A stretch of 64,000 bases of DNA. Origin: Ectobius pallidus (lineage: Eukaryota > Arthropoda > Insecta > Blattodea > Ectobiidae). Position numbers and translations under genes: made by a program. Below are positions 36,318 to 46,850 of the stretch, one piece after another. Position 1 is the first letter of the stretch. The number at the start of each line of letters is the position of its first letter. The stretch covers positions 16,094,978 to 16,158,977 of the forward strand of contig CAXKWD010000011.1 of the NCBI GenBank assembly GCA_964059195.1. Reading direction: 5' to 3'. The notes below the pieces were generated by a model. The model ran no database searches. It was not told the DNA's origin and saw nothing but the letters and a program-made list of their open reading frames with translations.

Positions 36318-36441
36318 AAATATTACATTTTTCAAATGCACACAGGTTTCTTACGTGTGGAGTTGACCTCGGACATTACTGCCGTTCAAAACCAATGAAT
36401 CGAAAAATAGTGTATTTTTTAGTATTCAATTGATCGCAAAC

Positions 36442-37336
36442 TACAGTGTGTCCCACGCAAGAGTTGGCCAATCATGCGGGTTTCTGCGTCGCGCCGACTA
36501 CAGCTCTAACTCCCGAGCGAGCGGGTGAAATATCTACGCTAATAAAGCCGCTAATGGCGTTATGATTCAGGTTCTCACATGTACAGTTGGAATTACAATG
36601 AAAATAACCACGTACCTCATCATAAGAGATGTTGGAAATGTCCCCCTCTTGCATCCACACAACACTGGAACCTTTTTAAGAAATTTTCTTTCACGCGCAT
36701 AAATTCAGCTTCCGAGATAGAAACACCGTGCTTTTGTTGGGAGAGAACTCGTCTTTTTTAAATCCACGAATTGTATCAAAATAAAATGAGGTAACTGATA
36801 GGCCTATAAGAACGTGCCAGAATGCTTTTTTTAATCAGTAGGCCTATTGCCAGATAAATCACATGTGTTTTTCTTTGTGAGAACCTGAACCATTACACCA
36901 TCAGCGGGCTTTATTAGTGTAGATATTTCACCCGTTTCCTTTGTAATGTACGGGAAGTTGGCCTATACACTTTATTTTTCAAGTTTCTCCATAAATAATA
37001 TTCACATACTGTTAGAAGAACTTAAAGACATAGGCCTATCACAATAGAAATGAACTCTGTCTCGGAAGCTGAACTTATGCGCGTGAAAGAAAATTTCCTA
37101 AAAAGGTGTCAGTGTTGTGTGGATGCAAGAGGAGAACATTTCCAACATCTCTTGTGATGAAGTATGTGTTTATTTTCATTGTAATTTTAACTGTAAATGT
37201 GAGAACCTAAATCGTAACACCGATCGCGGCATCATTAGCGTAGATATTTCACCCGATCGCTCGGGAGTTGGAGCTGTGCCCGCCGCGCCACAGGAACCCG
37301 CGTCATTGGCCAACTCTTGCGTGGGACTCACTGTAG
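36442..37336. mobile_element. foldback DDE-transposon element, copy 2
   Basis: The outer ends are CTACAGTGTGTCCCACGC and its complement CACTGTAG on the right. The left arm to about 36720 and the right arm from about 37010 are inverted copies of the transposase 3' end, as in copy 1 at 7935-8862. Between them lie unrelated bases (36730-36880) and an extra piece of the end repeat (36881-36934) in right-arm orientation, so this copy has been rearranged. Confidence 0.78.
37010..37157 (+). pseudogene. DDE transposase C-terminus, natural stop kept
   Basis: LLEELKD is followed, after an insertion that contains TAGGCCTA, by NSVSEAELMRVKENFLKR and CQCCVDARGEHFQHLL, then TGA at 37155-37157. This is the usual end of a Tc/mariner-type DDE transposase found in insects. 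The reverse complement is repeated at about 36600-36720 in the left arm. The octamer insertion shifts the frame. Confidence 0.82.
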
Positions 37337-37691
37337 TAACGCAGATCCTATTAACTTATAAGTAGCCTACCGTATGGTTGTTGTTTCGAAGACTGGCCAC
37401 TGCCATATTATCAAATGTACCAAAAAGAAACATGAGAAGATAATTTTATATGTTAATATATACATGAACATTTTAATGGGTATAGTGAATAAAAATTAAT
37501 TACTACTAGTAATAAATATGTATTTTAGTACTAGTAACTGGTTTCAGCAGTTACAAGTTTTACTTAATTTTGAGTGGATAGCATTATACTAGTAGCTATA
37601 GTTAATATTGGGTGAACATCAATGGTCACTACCTGCTTAGCTGTGCAATCTATATGTAGTGGGCCATGATTACCTAAAATAAGCATTGATA

Positions 37692-38588
37692 TCTCTAATA
37701 ATAAGAGGAAGTGTTTGTCTTCCTGTCTGTGTGTTTGTCTGAGTGCGATACCCAGATAAATCTAGGGCACCCATGGATATATTTGTACATAAATTCGTAT
37801 AGGCCTATAGCTGGACTAAAGGGTGTCTAAATTCACCTTGAAGCCATATTTTCAATTTTTCCACATAGGTGAACGTTAGAGAGATCATGAATGTAGGTCT
37901 GAATGGCAAACCATTGCTCGATTTGGACGAAACTCACTATGCAAGGGGGGGGGGGGTTGGTTGAGACAAGAACTCGAATCTGAGGTCATTTATTTGCGGA
38001 CGGCGAACTCTAATCGTAGAATGCACCCCAAAGCTGGATTCTTGTTTGTTTAATTAAAGATCCCGCACGAAATCTGTGCCGATTGCCTAAATCATTGAAT
38101 TATGTTTCCATGGGGACTGTAGCGTCGATTGGCCTGCTACCTATCTCTTTCACACAACAATGCCTTCCTTTTTATTTGTAAAGGCCAAGCTACCTCCCTC
38201 TCTCTCGCACAATAGCATGTCTCTCTCTAGAGAGTAACTGTCTCATCGGCACAGATATCGTGCGAGATCTTTAATAATCAATTAAAAGTTTATGAATGAT
38301 TTGCATTTAAGAGTAAGGTTTATAATTCTATGGTTTGTTTTAATCTTTTCGCTTTCAATCTGCATGGCCATATGGCAGCACATGATTCCTTTAGTAGTTT
38401 TAATTATTTATTTACTACGTCTAAGAATACAATTAATAATAAAATTATGTAGGCCTAATTTTTGCAACTTAATTTAAAACGGTGTAAGTTTTAATAAAAG
38501 AAGTTTTAATTATTTCATATTAAATGTATTATTTAAAATCAAGCAATTACATTAATATACGTGAGCGAAGTCACGGACAACTGCTAGT
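37692..38588 (+). mobile_element. non-autonomous Helitron, 897 bp
   Basis: The right end has a short hairpin CGTGAGCGAAGTCACG, then about ten bases, then CTAGT, the standard Helitron 3' structure. The left end starts TCTCTAATAATAAGAGG. It sits between an A (37691) and a T (38589), as Helitrons do, without target duplication. A G12 run lies at 37945-37956. It encodes no Rep/helicase. A MITE is nested at 38054-38274. Confidence 0.8.
38054..38274. mobile_element. TAA-flanked MITE nested in Helitron
   Basis: TTAAAGATCCCGCACGAAAT on the left and TTAAAGATCTCGCACGATAT on the other strand of the right form ~30-base inverted repeats. TAA lies outside both ends (38051-38053, 38275-38277), which fits PIF/Harbinger-type insertion. 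It is 221 bp, with CT-rich internal sequence and no coding. Confidence 0.82.
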
Positions 38589-39243
38589 TTAAAATAAAAC
38601 AAATTAAAATCCTGAGATTTATAACTTGAATACTACACAAGATTGGCCACGATGATTAAATAAAAAAAAACTGAGTTTGTTAAGCTAATAATACACAGGT
38701 AAATTTTTCGATTATAATTAAGACTTCTGACTCCGATAGCCTGGATCACTTAAAAAGAAAAATGTATATCTTTTGCCTGTTTGCTACGTGTTTCAATATT
38801 TTCATCCATGAAATATGAAGTAAGCCATTCCACATTTTCCTTTCTGAATTTAAAAAAAAAATATTTTTTTTTTTAAATGTGGTAACCATTTTCTTCAGCC
38901 TCCATTCGCTCTCTGTTACACTTTTTGCTTCCTAATTCTTGTAAAATCAAGAATTTCTGATAAGGCATTAGGCCTACAATTGTTTCCAATCTTAAGTAAG
39001 GTCTGTACTACACTTGGAAATTTCAAAGTATTCACTGGTATTGATAAGTTAATACTTGTTATTATTCACAAACTTGCAGTGGGTACTACTTGATCTAGTA
39101 TGTACCGATTAATAATAAGCAACAGTATTTACTGAAATACGTTATTCACTAAAATTACTTTAAAGTTCGCAGTAACAGCATTTGCTGTCTTTTGTTCACT
39201 CCGCCCCAATAACTTTCTCTCAGTCGCGTTGGCGCGAATTTTG

Positions 39244-39318
39244 CTCGGCCCACGCCACCCGTGCCTGACAGGACCGCGAACTGTCGGGAGAGGCATTTTC
39301 TGGGGATCACATAATACT
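39244..39318 (-). repeat. SINE family 4, 3' fragment
   Basis: Minus-strand sequence GTGATCCCCAGAAAATGCC and the region of CGCGGTCCTGTCAGGC match, with changes, the distal part of the SINEs at 55.8 and 63.6 kb. Confidence 0.6.
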
Positions 39319-39319
39319 T

Positions 39320-39879
39320 TTTCGCATCTTAGGACAAAATTCTATATTTTGCACAGTACGCGACCGGTTGGCTGGACGAAAACGTACAACAGTGGATTGG
39401 CAGAAGGGGGATAGCGGAGAGGGATCCCCGTTCCTCAAGCTCATCCAATGAATAATTTTGTATTAGGGTATCTTAAAGCGAAAAATTATAGTGTGAAGAT
39501 TAGCGATAACAATTATTGACATGAGCGAATACCTGCTGAATAACGTCAATCATGCTAAAAATTATTCCTGTACATCAACGACCCTGCAGTTGTCACTTGT
39601 CTGTTTGCATCGAACAAATACACTGTAATATAAGTTATTCCTATGACGAGGGACACTTTGGTCACCCGGTATCTTAAAATAACTACAAATTATAATATGA
39701 AGGATGGAGCATAAGTCACGGCAACTATTTTGTCCCCTTAGAGTAAGGCGATGGTATCATAAGATGTTATGCGTCAAGGGAGAGTGCGTCAGCTCTAGTA
39801 TTTGAACACATCATTTGGTAGCATTGTAATGTACAGTTATACGAATAGAGGCGATGGTAATTTAGTTGTGAGTCAACAG
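39320..39879. other. anonymous stretch, possibly the 5' part of a DNA transposon
   Basis: No paired termini were found. It precedes a transposase-like reading at 39880. Confidence 0.35.
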
Positions 39880-40030
39880 CCGTGCAGAATGGATATCACA
39901 AGATGTGAACAGCACTCTTACGTCAAAATAATCACTACCCGATTGAGAAATGCCAGATGGTACCACAGAGAGCTTGCAGAGGCTTTGGAGAATAAAGTCC
40001 ACCCGTGCCGAATTGAAGGGAGTGGGTATG
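39880..40030 (+). pseudogene. transposase N-terminal helix-turn-helix fragment (mariner-like)
   Basis: The frame reads CEQHSYVKIITTRLRNARWY, then HRELAEALENKVHPCR. Insect mariner-like transposases begin with EQR..IK...LRG.N...CH.EL.EALG....YRT. The reading continues open to 40173 but loses similarity after about 40025. No catalytic region follows in the same orientation. Confidence 0.5.
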
Positions 40031-40169
40031 TGTGCTATCATGCTTCCACCGATCGCAATACATTAGGATGGCACGACGCAGTCACATATGGATGTTTATG
40101 GGTGTCTGTTTCATTCACTGTCTTACATCTCATACTAACAGTCTGCATTATACGAGGCGTATTTTTAAA

Positions 40170-40765
40170 ATAAGTACCGATATTAAAGAAAACAAAATAT
40201 TTTCCAAATGCTTGATTAGTCTATCATTCATTACCTTACAATTTACACTACTTCTCCAAATAGTCACCACCGTTATTCAGGCACTTGTAACGGGAAACCA
40301 GTTTTTGTATGCCTTCTTCAAAGAATAATACCGCCTGTGATGAAAACAAAGTCTGCACTTCTTGTTTCACAACATCATCGTCGTAGAAATGTTTTCCACC
40401 AAGGAATTTCTTCAGATGGAGAAACAGATGAAAATGAGTTGGTTCCAACTACGGATTGTAGGGAGGTTGATCGAATTGTTCCCAACCAAATGATCTTGAG
40501 TTTGTTTGGCTGTGTGTGGCCGGCCATTGTCATGAACCAAAAGGTTTCCACGCGAAAACATTTCACGCCTTTTGTTCTGGAAGACGGTGCTTTTGTAGTG
40601 TCCCATTTATGATTGTCGCATTTCAACGACGATGATGATGTGAAACAAGAAGTGAAGACTTTGCTTTCATCACAGGCGGTCACTACATGGAGAAGTAGTG
40701 TAAGACGTAAGGTAATGAATGATGATAAAGTATTTCTAAAATACAAATGTTTTTCTTTCTTTCAT
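40170..40765. mobile_element. foldback mariner element, second family
   Basis: The minus-strand transposase at 40248-40620 is followed on its right by an inverted, internally deleted copy of its 3' end (40621-40765). Shared blocks include TTCATTACCTTAC against its complement, TTACACTACTTCTCC, and CCGCCTGTGATGAAA with TTGTTTCACATCATC. The right arm has lost about 75 bases between the GGCGGT and ACTACTTC parts. The structure parallels the palindromes at 5.3, 7.9 and 36.4 kb. Confidence 0.75.
40248..40620 (-). pseudogene. mariner transposase, C-terminal half
   Basis: On the minus strand LLVHDNGRPHTAKQTQDHL (second catalytic aspartate) is followed, with a frame change, by the third-aspartate region. 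That region reads EPTHFHLFLHLKKFLGG, with threonine-histidine where aspartate is normal. It then runs through DDDVVKQEV and EEGIQKLVSRYK to GGDYLEK. So the third catalytic residue is lost as well as the frame. The N-terminal half is absent. Confidence 0.85.
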
Positions 40766-41630
40766 TAGTAGCCTACATTTCAAAATTTAAAAAGGGTCCC
40801 ACATTTTCAAAAGAAAAATAGTTGCCTCATCACTCGTAAATTCGCGGGATTACACAACACAACTGGATATCATGGTGTATTTCAGACATGTTTTACAAAG
40901 CGACAAATAACGGAAGAACGAGTAGGCCTACACTGTCATGTTACGACTGTCCTGTGTGTAACAATTAATTGGTACTTGAGAGTTGTAGTTTTCCAAGTAA
41001 AAAGTGTAATTGAAGTCAGAAATAGAAAATAATATATTAGATTAGAAGGTATACTCAGAAAACAATATAAATATAATTGAGAGAGTTGAGACTTCTAAAC
41101 ATATTCATAATCGAGTTTCGTTAGTGTAGAATTTAGAGCAGATATTCTCTGTGCGTTCGTAAATAACTGTACCAGTCATTTCATTCTAGATTCTTATCTT
41201 TAAATTATGCACGCTTTTATAAACACGGCAAACAGCTGATAAACAACGTTGCATTGCAGGTGCAAACTAATAAACATACAAAAAAATCAAGGCTACTAAA
41301 CCGCGTACTCTAGCCAACACAATAATCAAATTGCTTTTATCACTTACCATTTAGGGCTGTGGAATTAATTTAATCGATAAAATAGGCTAACTATAAAGCC
41401 GTTCATTTTACCTCACTATTATAGTACACCTTAATCTACATACATTAAAATGCGGAATGTACTTGAATCCCAGGGAGAAAATGTCGTTGTTCATATAATA
41501 ACTTATTTTACTTATGTAGAATTTTTAAATTAAATTAAACTTAAAACCTGAACACAAGAAGGCACAAGTAGGCTATACTTGAACAACGAAGCTGTGTTAT
41601 GACTAAACTTTACACCTAGCTCGTAGGTAC

Positions 41631-41662
41631 GAGGTATGATCAAAAAGTTCCCGGAATAAGTA
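41631..41662 (+). mobile_element. solo mariner terminal repeat
   Basis: TACGAGGTATGATCAAAAAG followed by TTCCCGGAATA is the common mariner 5' terminus. Nothing of the element follows; (AAAT)-rich sequence replaces it. Confidence 0.65.
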
Positions 41663-42205
41663 AAATAATAAAATAAAATATAGTAAAATGATAAAATAAT
41701 ATTACAAATAAGAAAACAAAATAGTTAATTAAAAATAAGAACATAGAATAATAAAATAATCAAATATATACATTAAAATAAAATAATGAAGCATTATCAT
41801 ATATAAACATATTGAACCCCAAAGAACAAAGTCATATAGGCCTAATAGTAAATACAGCCCTAAGTTCAAGCATTTATTTTGGTTAAAATAGGCAGGCAAA
41901 AAGACACTTAAAATACCGAAAACAGGCAGTAATATAATTGAAATAGAAATTTATTAAAAGTCAAAACAGAAATTATTCCCACCCTTTAGTAATGAAAATA
42001 CCTGAAAATAAGCGTATTTTGCATTCCTATCACAGGTTCTCCTATTTCAAGAGCTTAATTAAATCGTTTGAGGAGGTAGGTTTTCGACTGCTTCAAAACA
42101 GGCAACAAGTCCCTCAATAAATATATTTGTGACATGAATGTGTGAATTCATTAAAATCTTCTTGCCTTATGGGTATCTACCGCGTCATGTGCCTTGATAA
42201 AGACC

Positions 42206-42229
42206 CCTGCAAGATGGTGGAAACGTCGG
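42206..42229 (+). ncRNA. hammerhead-like motif (degenerate), site 2
   Basis: CTGCAAGATGGTGGAAACG shares the AAGATGG...GAAACGTC arrangement of sites 1 and 3 but has almost no stem II. Most likely a decayed repeat end. Confidence 0.15.
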
Positions 42230-42487
42230 CACTGTATTTCTGTTTTTCTTAAACTCGTTCTTTAGTTTCAGTAAGATTTATATTTTGCCAGTCCTAAATT
42301 GGGAGAGTTATACATATTTTATAGAAAAAAATAAAACTAACTTATACGTCGAATAATTTGTTTCGAGTTTTCACACAGCTTAAAAATAAATATTTAACAA
42401 CAGTGTTATATCAGAATAGAAAAATCACAGCTTTTAAACGTTTTAGTAGTCTGGCAACACAAAGCAGCCTACATAATATTATCAAGA

Positions 42488-42650
42488 TTGGTGAAGGAGG
42501 TTGTGAGTTCGAGTGTTTGTGTGTAATAAGGAAGAAAAGGGAAAATAAAGAAAACAACAATAAATCAGGAAAATTGGCCTATGGCCGGCAAAATTTTAAA
42601 GAGACGCCTAGACCCAGTTAGAGGCCTATGGCACTCAACTGCTAAATGAA
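42488..42650 (+). repeat. SINE family 6, decayed copy
   Basis: GGTGAAGGAGGTTGTGAGTT and GTGTTTGTGTGTAATAAGG match the SINE at 43720-43912, with the B-box part deleted after GAGTTCGAG. Confidence 0.6.
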
Positions 42651-42829
42651 TCCCTAGATTTATTTCTTTTATACTAATATACCTACACATTTCGAGAAAA
42701 ATCTAAATAATCTAAAATTACATTAAATATGTAGCACATTACAAGATTTCGAATATGATCGATAAATACTTCTTGCATGAAACAAAAGCAAGACTGGAAC
42801 TTAGCAGAACTCACATGACAGTAGAATTT

Positions 42830-42846
42830 CCCCCCCCCCCCCCCCC
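42830..42846. repeat. C17 homopolymer
   Basis: Seventeen C in a row; it may form an i-motif, with a G-quadruplex-prone run on the other strand. Confidence 0.95.
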
Positions 42847-43554
42847 GAAACATTAACCCCCTCAGTTAAGCAAAAAGAATGTCAAGAGATATTACGTTTT
42901 GGAGATAACAAAACATGTAGGGCTAGGTGTACATAGCCTAATATAATATTTTTCGTTGGTGTTTTATTACATTATAACCAGATTTTGATGACATGTCATC
43001 TGACTGGTACATCATGGACGTTGCCCATATACAGATATTCTGATCATGACTCCTATATTATATTTTTCTTTATTTTATATTTGTAGAATTTAATGTCATT
43101 ATTGGGTCATTTTTTTGGTCATTTTACGGTCTTTTTGCTTTTCTCCATTTCATATTTACGTACTTTTTAAATTTAAATTCATTGCATTTTCATTTTGTGT
43201 TTATTCTTGCATTATAGGCCTATAGAATAATGTGGGAACTCTAACAATAAGTCTAAATAAATAAATTTTGTTATAACTTTAATTTGTATGTAGAAAGACG
43301 GTGTTTGGTATTTGAATTTAACCGTGTGTAATTAACTAATTACAAGCCTATAATATGATCAACATCATAAATGTATATTAGAAACAAGTCTGATGAATAA
43401 ACTAGTATTTTCATACAAATTTGTTGTCTTTTTTTTTTGTATTCTGTGGTTATTTTATATCTCATTTTAAAAGTATGTTTATGTCATAAAACCCGGTCCC
43501 TGGTCATAACGATGGATGTTTCCTGTCACATAACTTCGCAATCTTCTTCGACGG

Positions 43555-43635
43555 TGTGCCGGAATTTTGTACCACAGGAGTTCTTTTACATAATGTAAAT
43601 CGACAGACATGGGATTGTCGCATTTATATACCAAT
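43555..43635 (-). repeat. isolated SINE core-domain fragment
   Basis: GTGCCGGAATTTTGTACCAC and CAGGAGTTCTTTTACATAA match the body shared by SINE family 1 and the fragment at 25.9 kb. Confidence 0.55.
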
Positions 43636-43719
43636 TGCTTCACCAATACTGTTAAGTACAACTTATATTCATTAAATATGGTTTAATGATGCTTGGCGCT
43701 TAGTAGGTCGGTTTCCTTA

Positions 43720-43912
43720 ACCGCGGTAGCTATGGCATGCTGCCTTGGAGCCATGGTTAAGGAGGCTGTGAGTTCGAGTCCCGCCTTGATGAGTGTTTGT
43801 GTAAGAGTAGAAAAAGACGAACAGCTAAACAGGGTAATAAGGTAAATTAGAAACGTAGGTTTGCCTATTGCCAACACAGCATGGCTCCCTCCTCCAAGCG
43901 CAATAATATCGC
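43720..43912 (+). repeat. SINE family 6, tRNA-like head copy
   Basis: CGCGGTAGCTATGGCATGC (A-box region) and GAGTTCGAGTCCCGCC (B box) are spaced like a tRNA. The acceptor stem does not pair, so it is a SINE head and not a tRNA gene. Confidence 0.65.
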
Positions 43913-44304
43913 AGCCAGTTATTACATTACTCCTATGAAAAGAGTGAGATAGATGTACTGGATTGTGCTTACTTTAGCCTGGCATCTTCGAGCGAACGGA
44001 ATTTGAATCTATGAGAAAAATTTGACATAACTCGTATGACCTGAGAGATCCTTTCTCAGTTTTGGTGTTTAGAAGGAACAATTTTTTTCATTTTGCATAG
44101 TAAAAATCTTCGTCTGCTGCAACGAAATAGGCCTATAGTTCAAATTATGGCAAAATAATACATTTAACTTTCTTTCACAACATCCAGATCTAGAAAACAA
44201 ATCTATGACCAAATTTAAAATTAGAATTTAAGAAATTTTACGATCAGTATCTCATAATTTAGTTAGCAATACTCTATTTCTCATTCTTTAAGTATGTTAA
44301 TTAT

Positions 44305-44997
44305 TAGGGAAAGGTATTTAATGACCATAGAATAGTGAAAAATGCAAGATAAAAAAGCATTAATGACATAGAAATAATGAAAAATGACCCAAATTTTAAA
44401 AAATTACCAATAAATTTACCATTATTACTTATAATTATTTCAAAGTAATGAATTTCTTAAAACAATTTATGACAATGCGTTATATATGAATTTACATGAT
44501 AAAAGACATTTATTTTGTTACTAAAGAAGTAAGTAAATTTGGACAGCCTTAGCGAAAAAGAAATTCTTTCTGAACTGGCATGCCCATCAAATTTCAAATA
44601 TGAGCTATTTAAAAAGAAAAAAAATCTTTATTGCTACAAGATAAACTGCTATGGCGTTTACAATAAACCTAAATTAAAATGAACTATGAACACTTGGCGG
44701 AGATTCTCAAATAAAAAGATTGTCTGTTGTCGGAAAGTAACGATTTGTAAACCTACATGGAAAAGCTCCTCTCTACCTCCACTGAAACATGACATAAAAT
44801 GCCGAAAATGACCTAAAAATTGCGAAGAAATGACTTACATCTTGAAAATGACGAAAAATGCAAAAATGAAGCAAAATAATGCAAAAACAAATTACCCTTA
44901 TTTAATCAACTATTTCATGAAACACATTTTTATATATTCGAGCTATCTTTTAACCTTAATGTAAAAAAGATGCAAAATCATCAAATGCCTTGCCCTA
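44305..44997. mobile_element. hAT-type non-autonomous element, 693 bp
   Basis: The ends TAGGGAAAGGTATTTAATGA and (other strand) TAGGGCAAGGCATTTGATGA are inverted. The flanks ttaattat and ttaataaa agree at 6 of 8 bases. The interior is rich in aaaaatgac and catttttg blocks and has no coding sequence. Confidence 0.72.
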
Positions 44998-45244
44998 TTA
45001 ATAAATAAAGCCTCATCCCTCGCAGTACAGGTGCCTATAATAGTATGCATGGTATTTACTTTTAAACTCTTTTTTTTACACGTCCACTTATTTCTCCCTA
45101 TTTCCTTTGTAAACGCATGCACCCCAATAACAAGGAATGCACATTAGGGGGAAATAATTTTTAATATTTCACAATATAACAAGTTATAAAATCACACACT
45201 TTAACCATTATAATCAGTTAATTTTTAATTGTATTCTATACTTG

Positions 45245-45704
45245 ATCCAAGATGTGTACGGAGCAAAAGTAAACAACAGACTTGCCTTGACTAACTGTGT
45301 CCTGTCGTTTCATTGATAAATCGCACCATCGCATAATTCACGATAGTGCGACAAGCTCAGGTAATGATACCATTCTCATGTAATCCTAGAGCTGACTTAT
45401 TGAGGGAAGAAGGTGGTAATTTTGAGCTTGATAATATAAAATTACCCTCAAAGGATCAATATGAAATTCATTAATACACTACATAACCTCTAATAATTTG
45501 CATTAGGCCTATAGAAGAAAATTGGGAGCCATCTTACATCACCAATATAGAAACAAAACATTGGAAATCGAACCCGGGATCTTTGGCGTTCGATTGCCTT
45601 TACTGTATGTAATCGACTGAACAGTCACAAGAATGACCTCTTGTGAACTGCGCTTTGTACTTTCACATTCCGTTGTTTACTTTTGCTCTGTACACATCTT
45701 GGAT
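45245..45704. mobile_element. element with 33-bp inverted ends and an internal tRNA-like block
   Basis: ATCCAAGATGTGTACGGAGC at 45245 and its near-perfect complement at 45672-45704 form a 33-base inverted repeat with one mismatch. Weaker pairing (CTATA) continues outward. At 45555-45600 the minus strand has CCCGGGTTCGATTTCC, a Pol III B box. No target duplication is clear. Confidence 0.65.
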
Positions 45705-46523
45705 AGGTTATAGTTAAAGATTTTTATTAACTAACATCGATTCAGATCGTATTGTTCTTCTAATGATTAATCTGTTTGTATTTATTATGTGCGTGCTTTT
45801 ATATGGTTGTAAACAAAAAGTAAACAAAAACCAGCATGCCCGACGAATGTAGCCTATTTCTTAGAACGGTCAAACTTTAGTAGGCTGTATTACGGGTATG
45901 CGTAGGACTATAGGGACCAAAATTATAATTGTATACAAGTATGCGAATATTTCCTTACTCCTGAAGATGTTAAATATTGAAAAAGGTTATTAGAATAATA
46001 AGCTTTTTAAGACAGATTTTGATTTTATCTTTAGAATTAGGCTAATTCTAGTAGCTTACTCTTACATTTTGAAACGCTCTCCAACCAAGAACAACATAAC
46101 GGAGATAAATAAATTGTACTTAGAACATTGACAGGTAAAATAGAAAATTTGTTATGTAATTTTGCGCTATATGTTGCATAGAAAATCAACGAGTTAATCC
46201 TATTTAAGGTGTTGGTCAGTCTGGATACCTAATTATTTTACTTCCTGCATTTTCTTAAAGGTGGACAGTCACAATTAAGAGAAAGTAGGCCTAAGAAAAT
46301 ATATTTGTAAATTGTTATTATACTGAAATTAGAATCAAAGCATTTGAAGTTATGTCAGACAAAAGGAAGAACCGGTGTCTTAGAAATATTTAATGAAAGA
46401 AGATTTGATTCAAGCTAATTTTTAAAAATATGTTGACAAAAAAATTGCTTTAAAAAATTTCGTCCCTATTTCAGCCGCTAAAAATTGTTGTCATCTGTTT
46501 AAGAATGCATAGTAAACAATTAA

Positions 46524-46829
46524 GGCGGTCCCTATAGGCCTACAGGCCGTGGAGACCCTTAGCGTTTCAAGAGGTTGAGGCTTCAACATTAGTAGACTTT
46601 CAGCACATTAAGGTTGTATGGTTGTCAAGTTCACGGATCGACAGCCTTTACCTCCAGGATTACCTCCTGGTACTAATTTATGTTAGAGGCTGAGTCGACC
46701 CCAGGGCCAGAGTGCCACCAGAAGGATTAGACCAATTGAAAACTCCCAATGACCTCATCGGGAATAGAACCCGCGACCTTCTGGTTCGTAGCACAGTTAC
46801 TTAATCATCTGCGCCTTGGCGTACCCCTT
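46524..46829 (-). repeat. SINE family 2, copy carrying TAGGCCTA
   Basis: It aligns with the SINEs at 12.2 and 35.9 kb. The sister copies read CCCTATACAGGCC where this one reads CCCTATAGGCCTACAGGCC, an exact 6-base excess. Imperfect duplications of about 21-23 bases flank it (46501-46523, 46830-46850). Confidence 0.88.
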
Positions 46830-46850
46830 AAGAACGCATACTACAATTAA

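Larger units (their letters stand above)
40770..44304. other. mostly anonymous AT-rich stretch
   Basis: Contains a solo mariner terminal repeat, two SINE family 6 copies, a C17 run and a SINE core fragment, each listed separately. No gene was recognised; the 87-codon frame at 42358-42621 overlaps a SINE. Confidence 0.5.

Noticed and set aside
40337..40612. Plus-strand 91-codon frame
   Set aside because: Shadow of the minus-strand mariner transposase.
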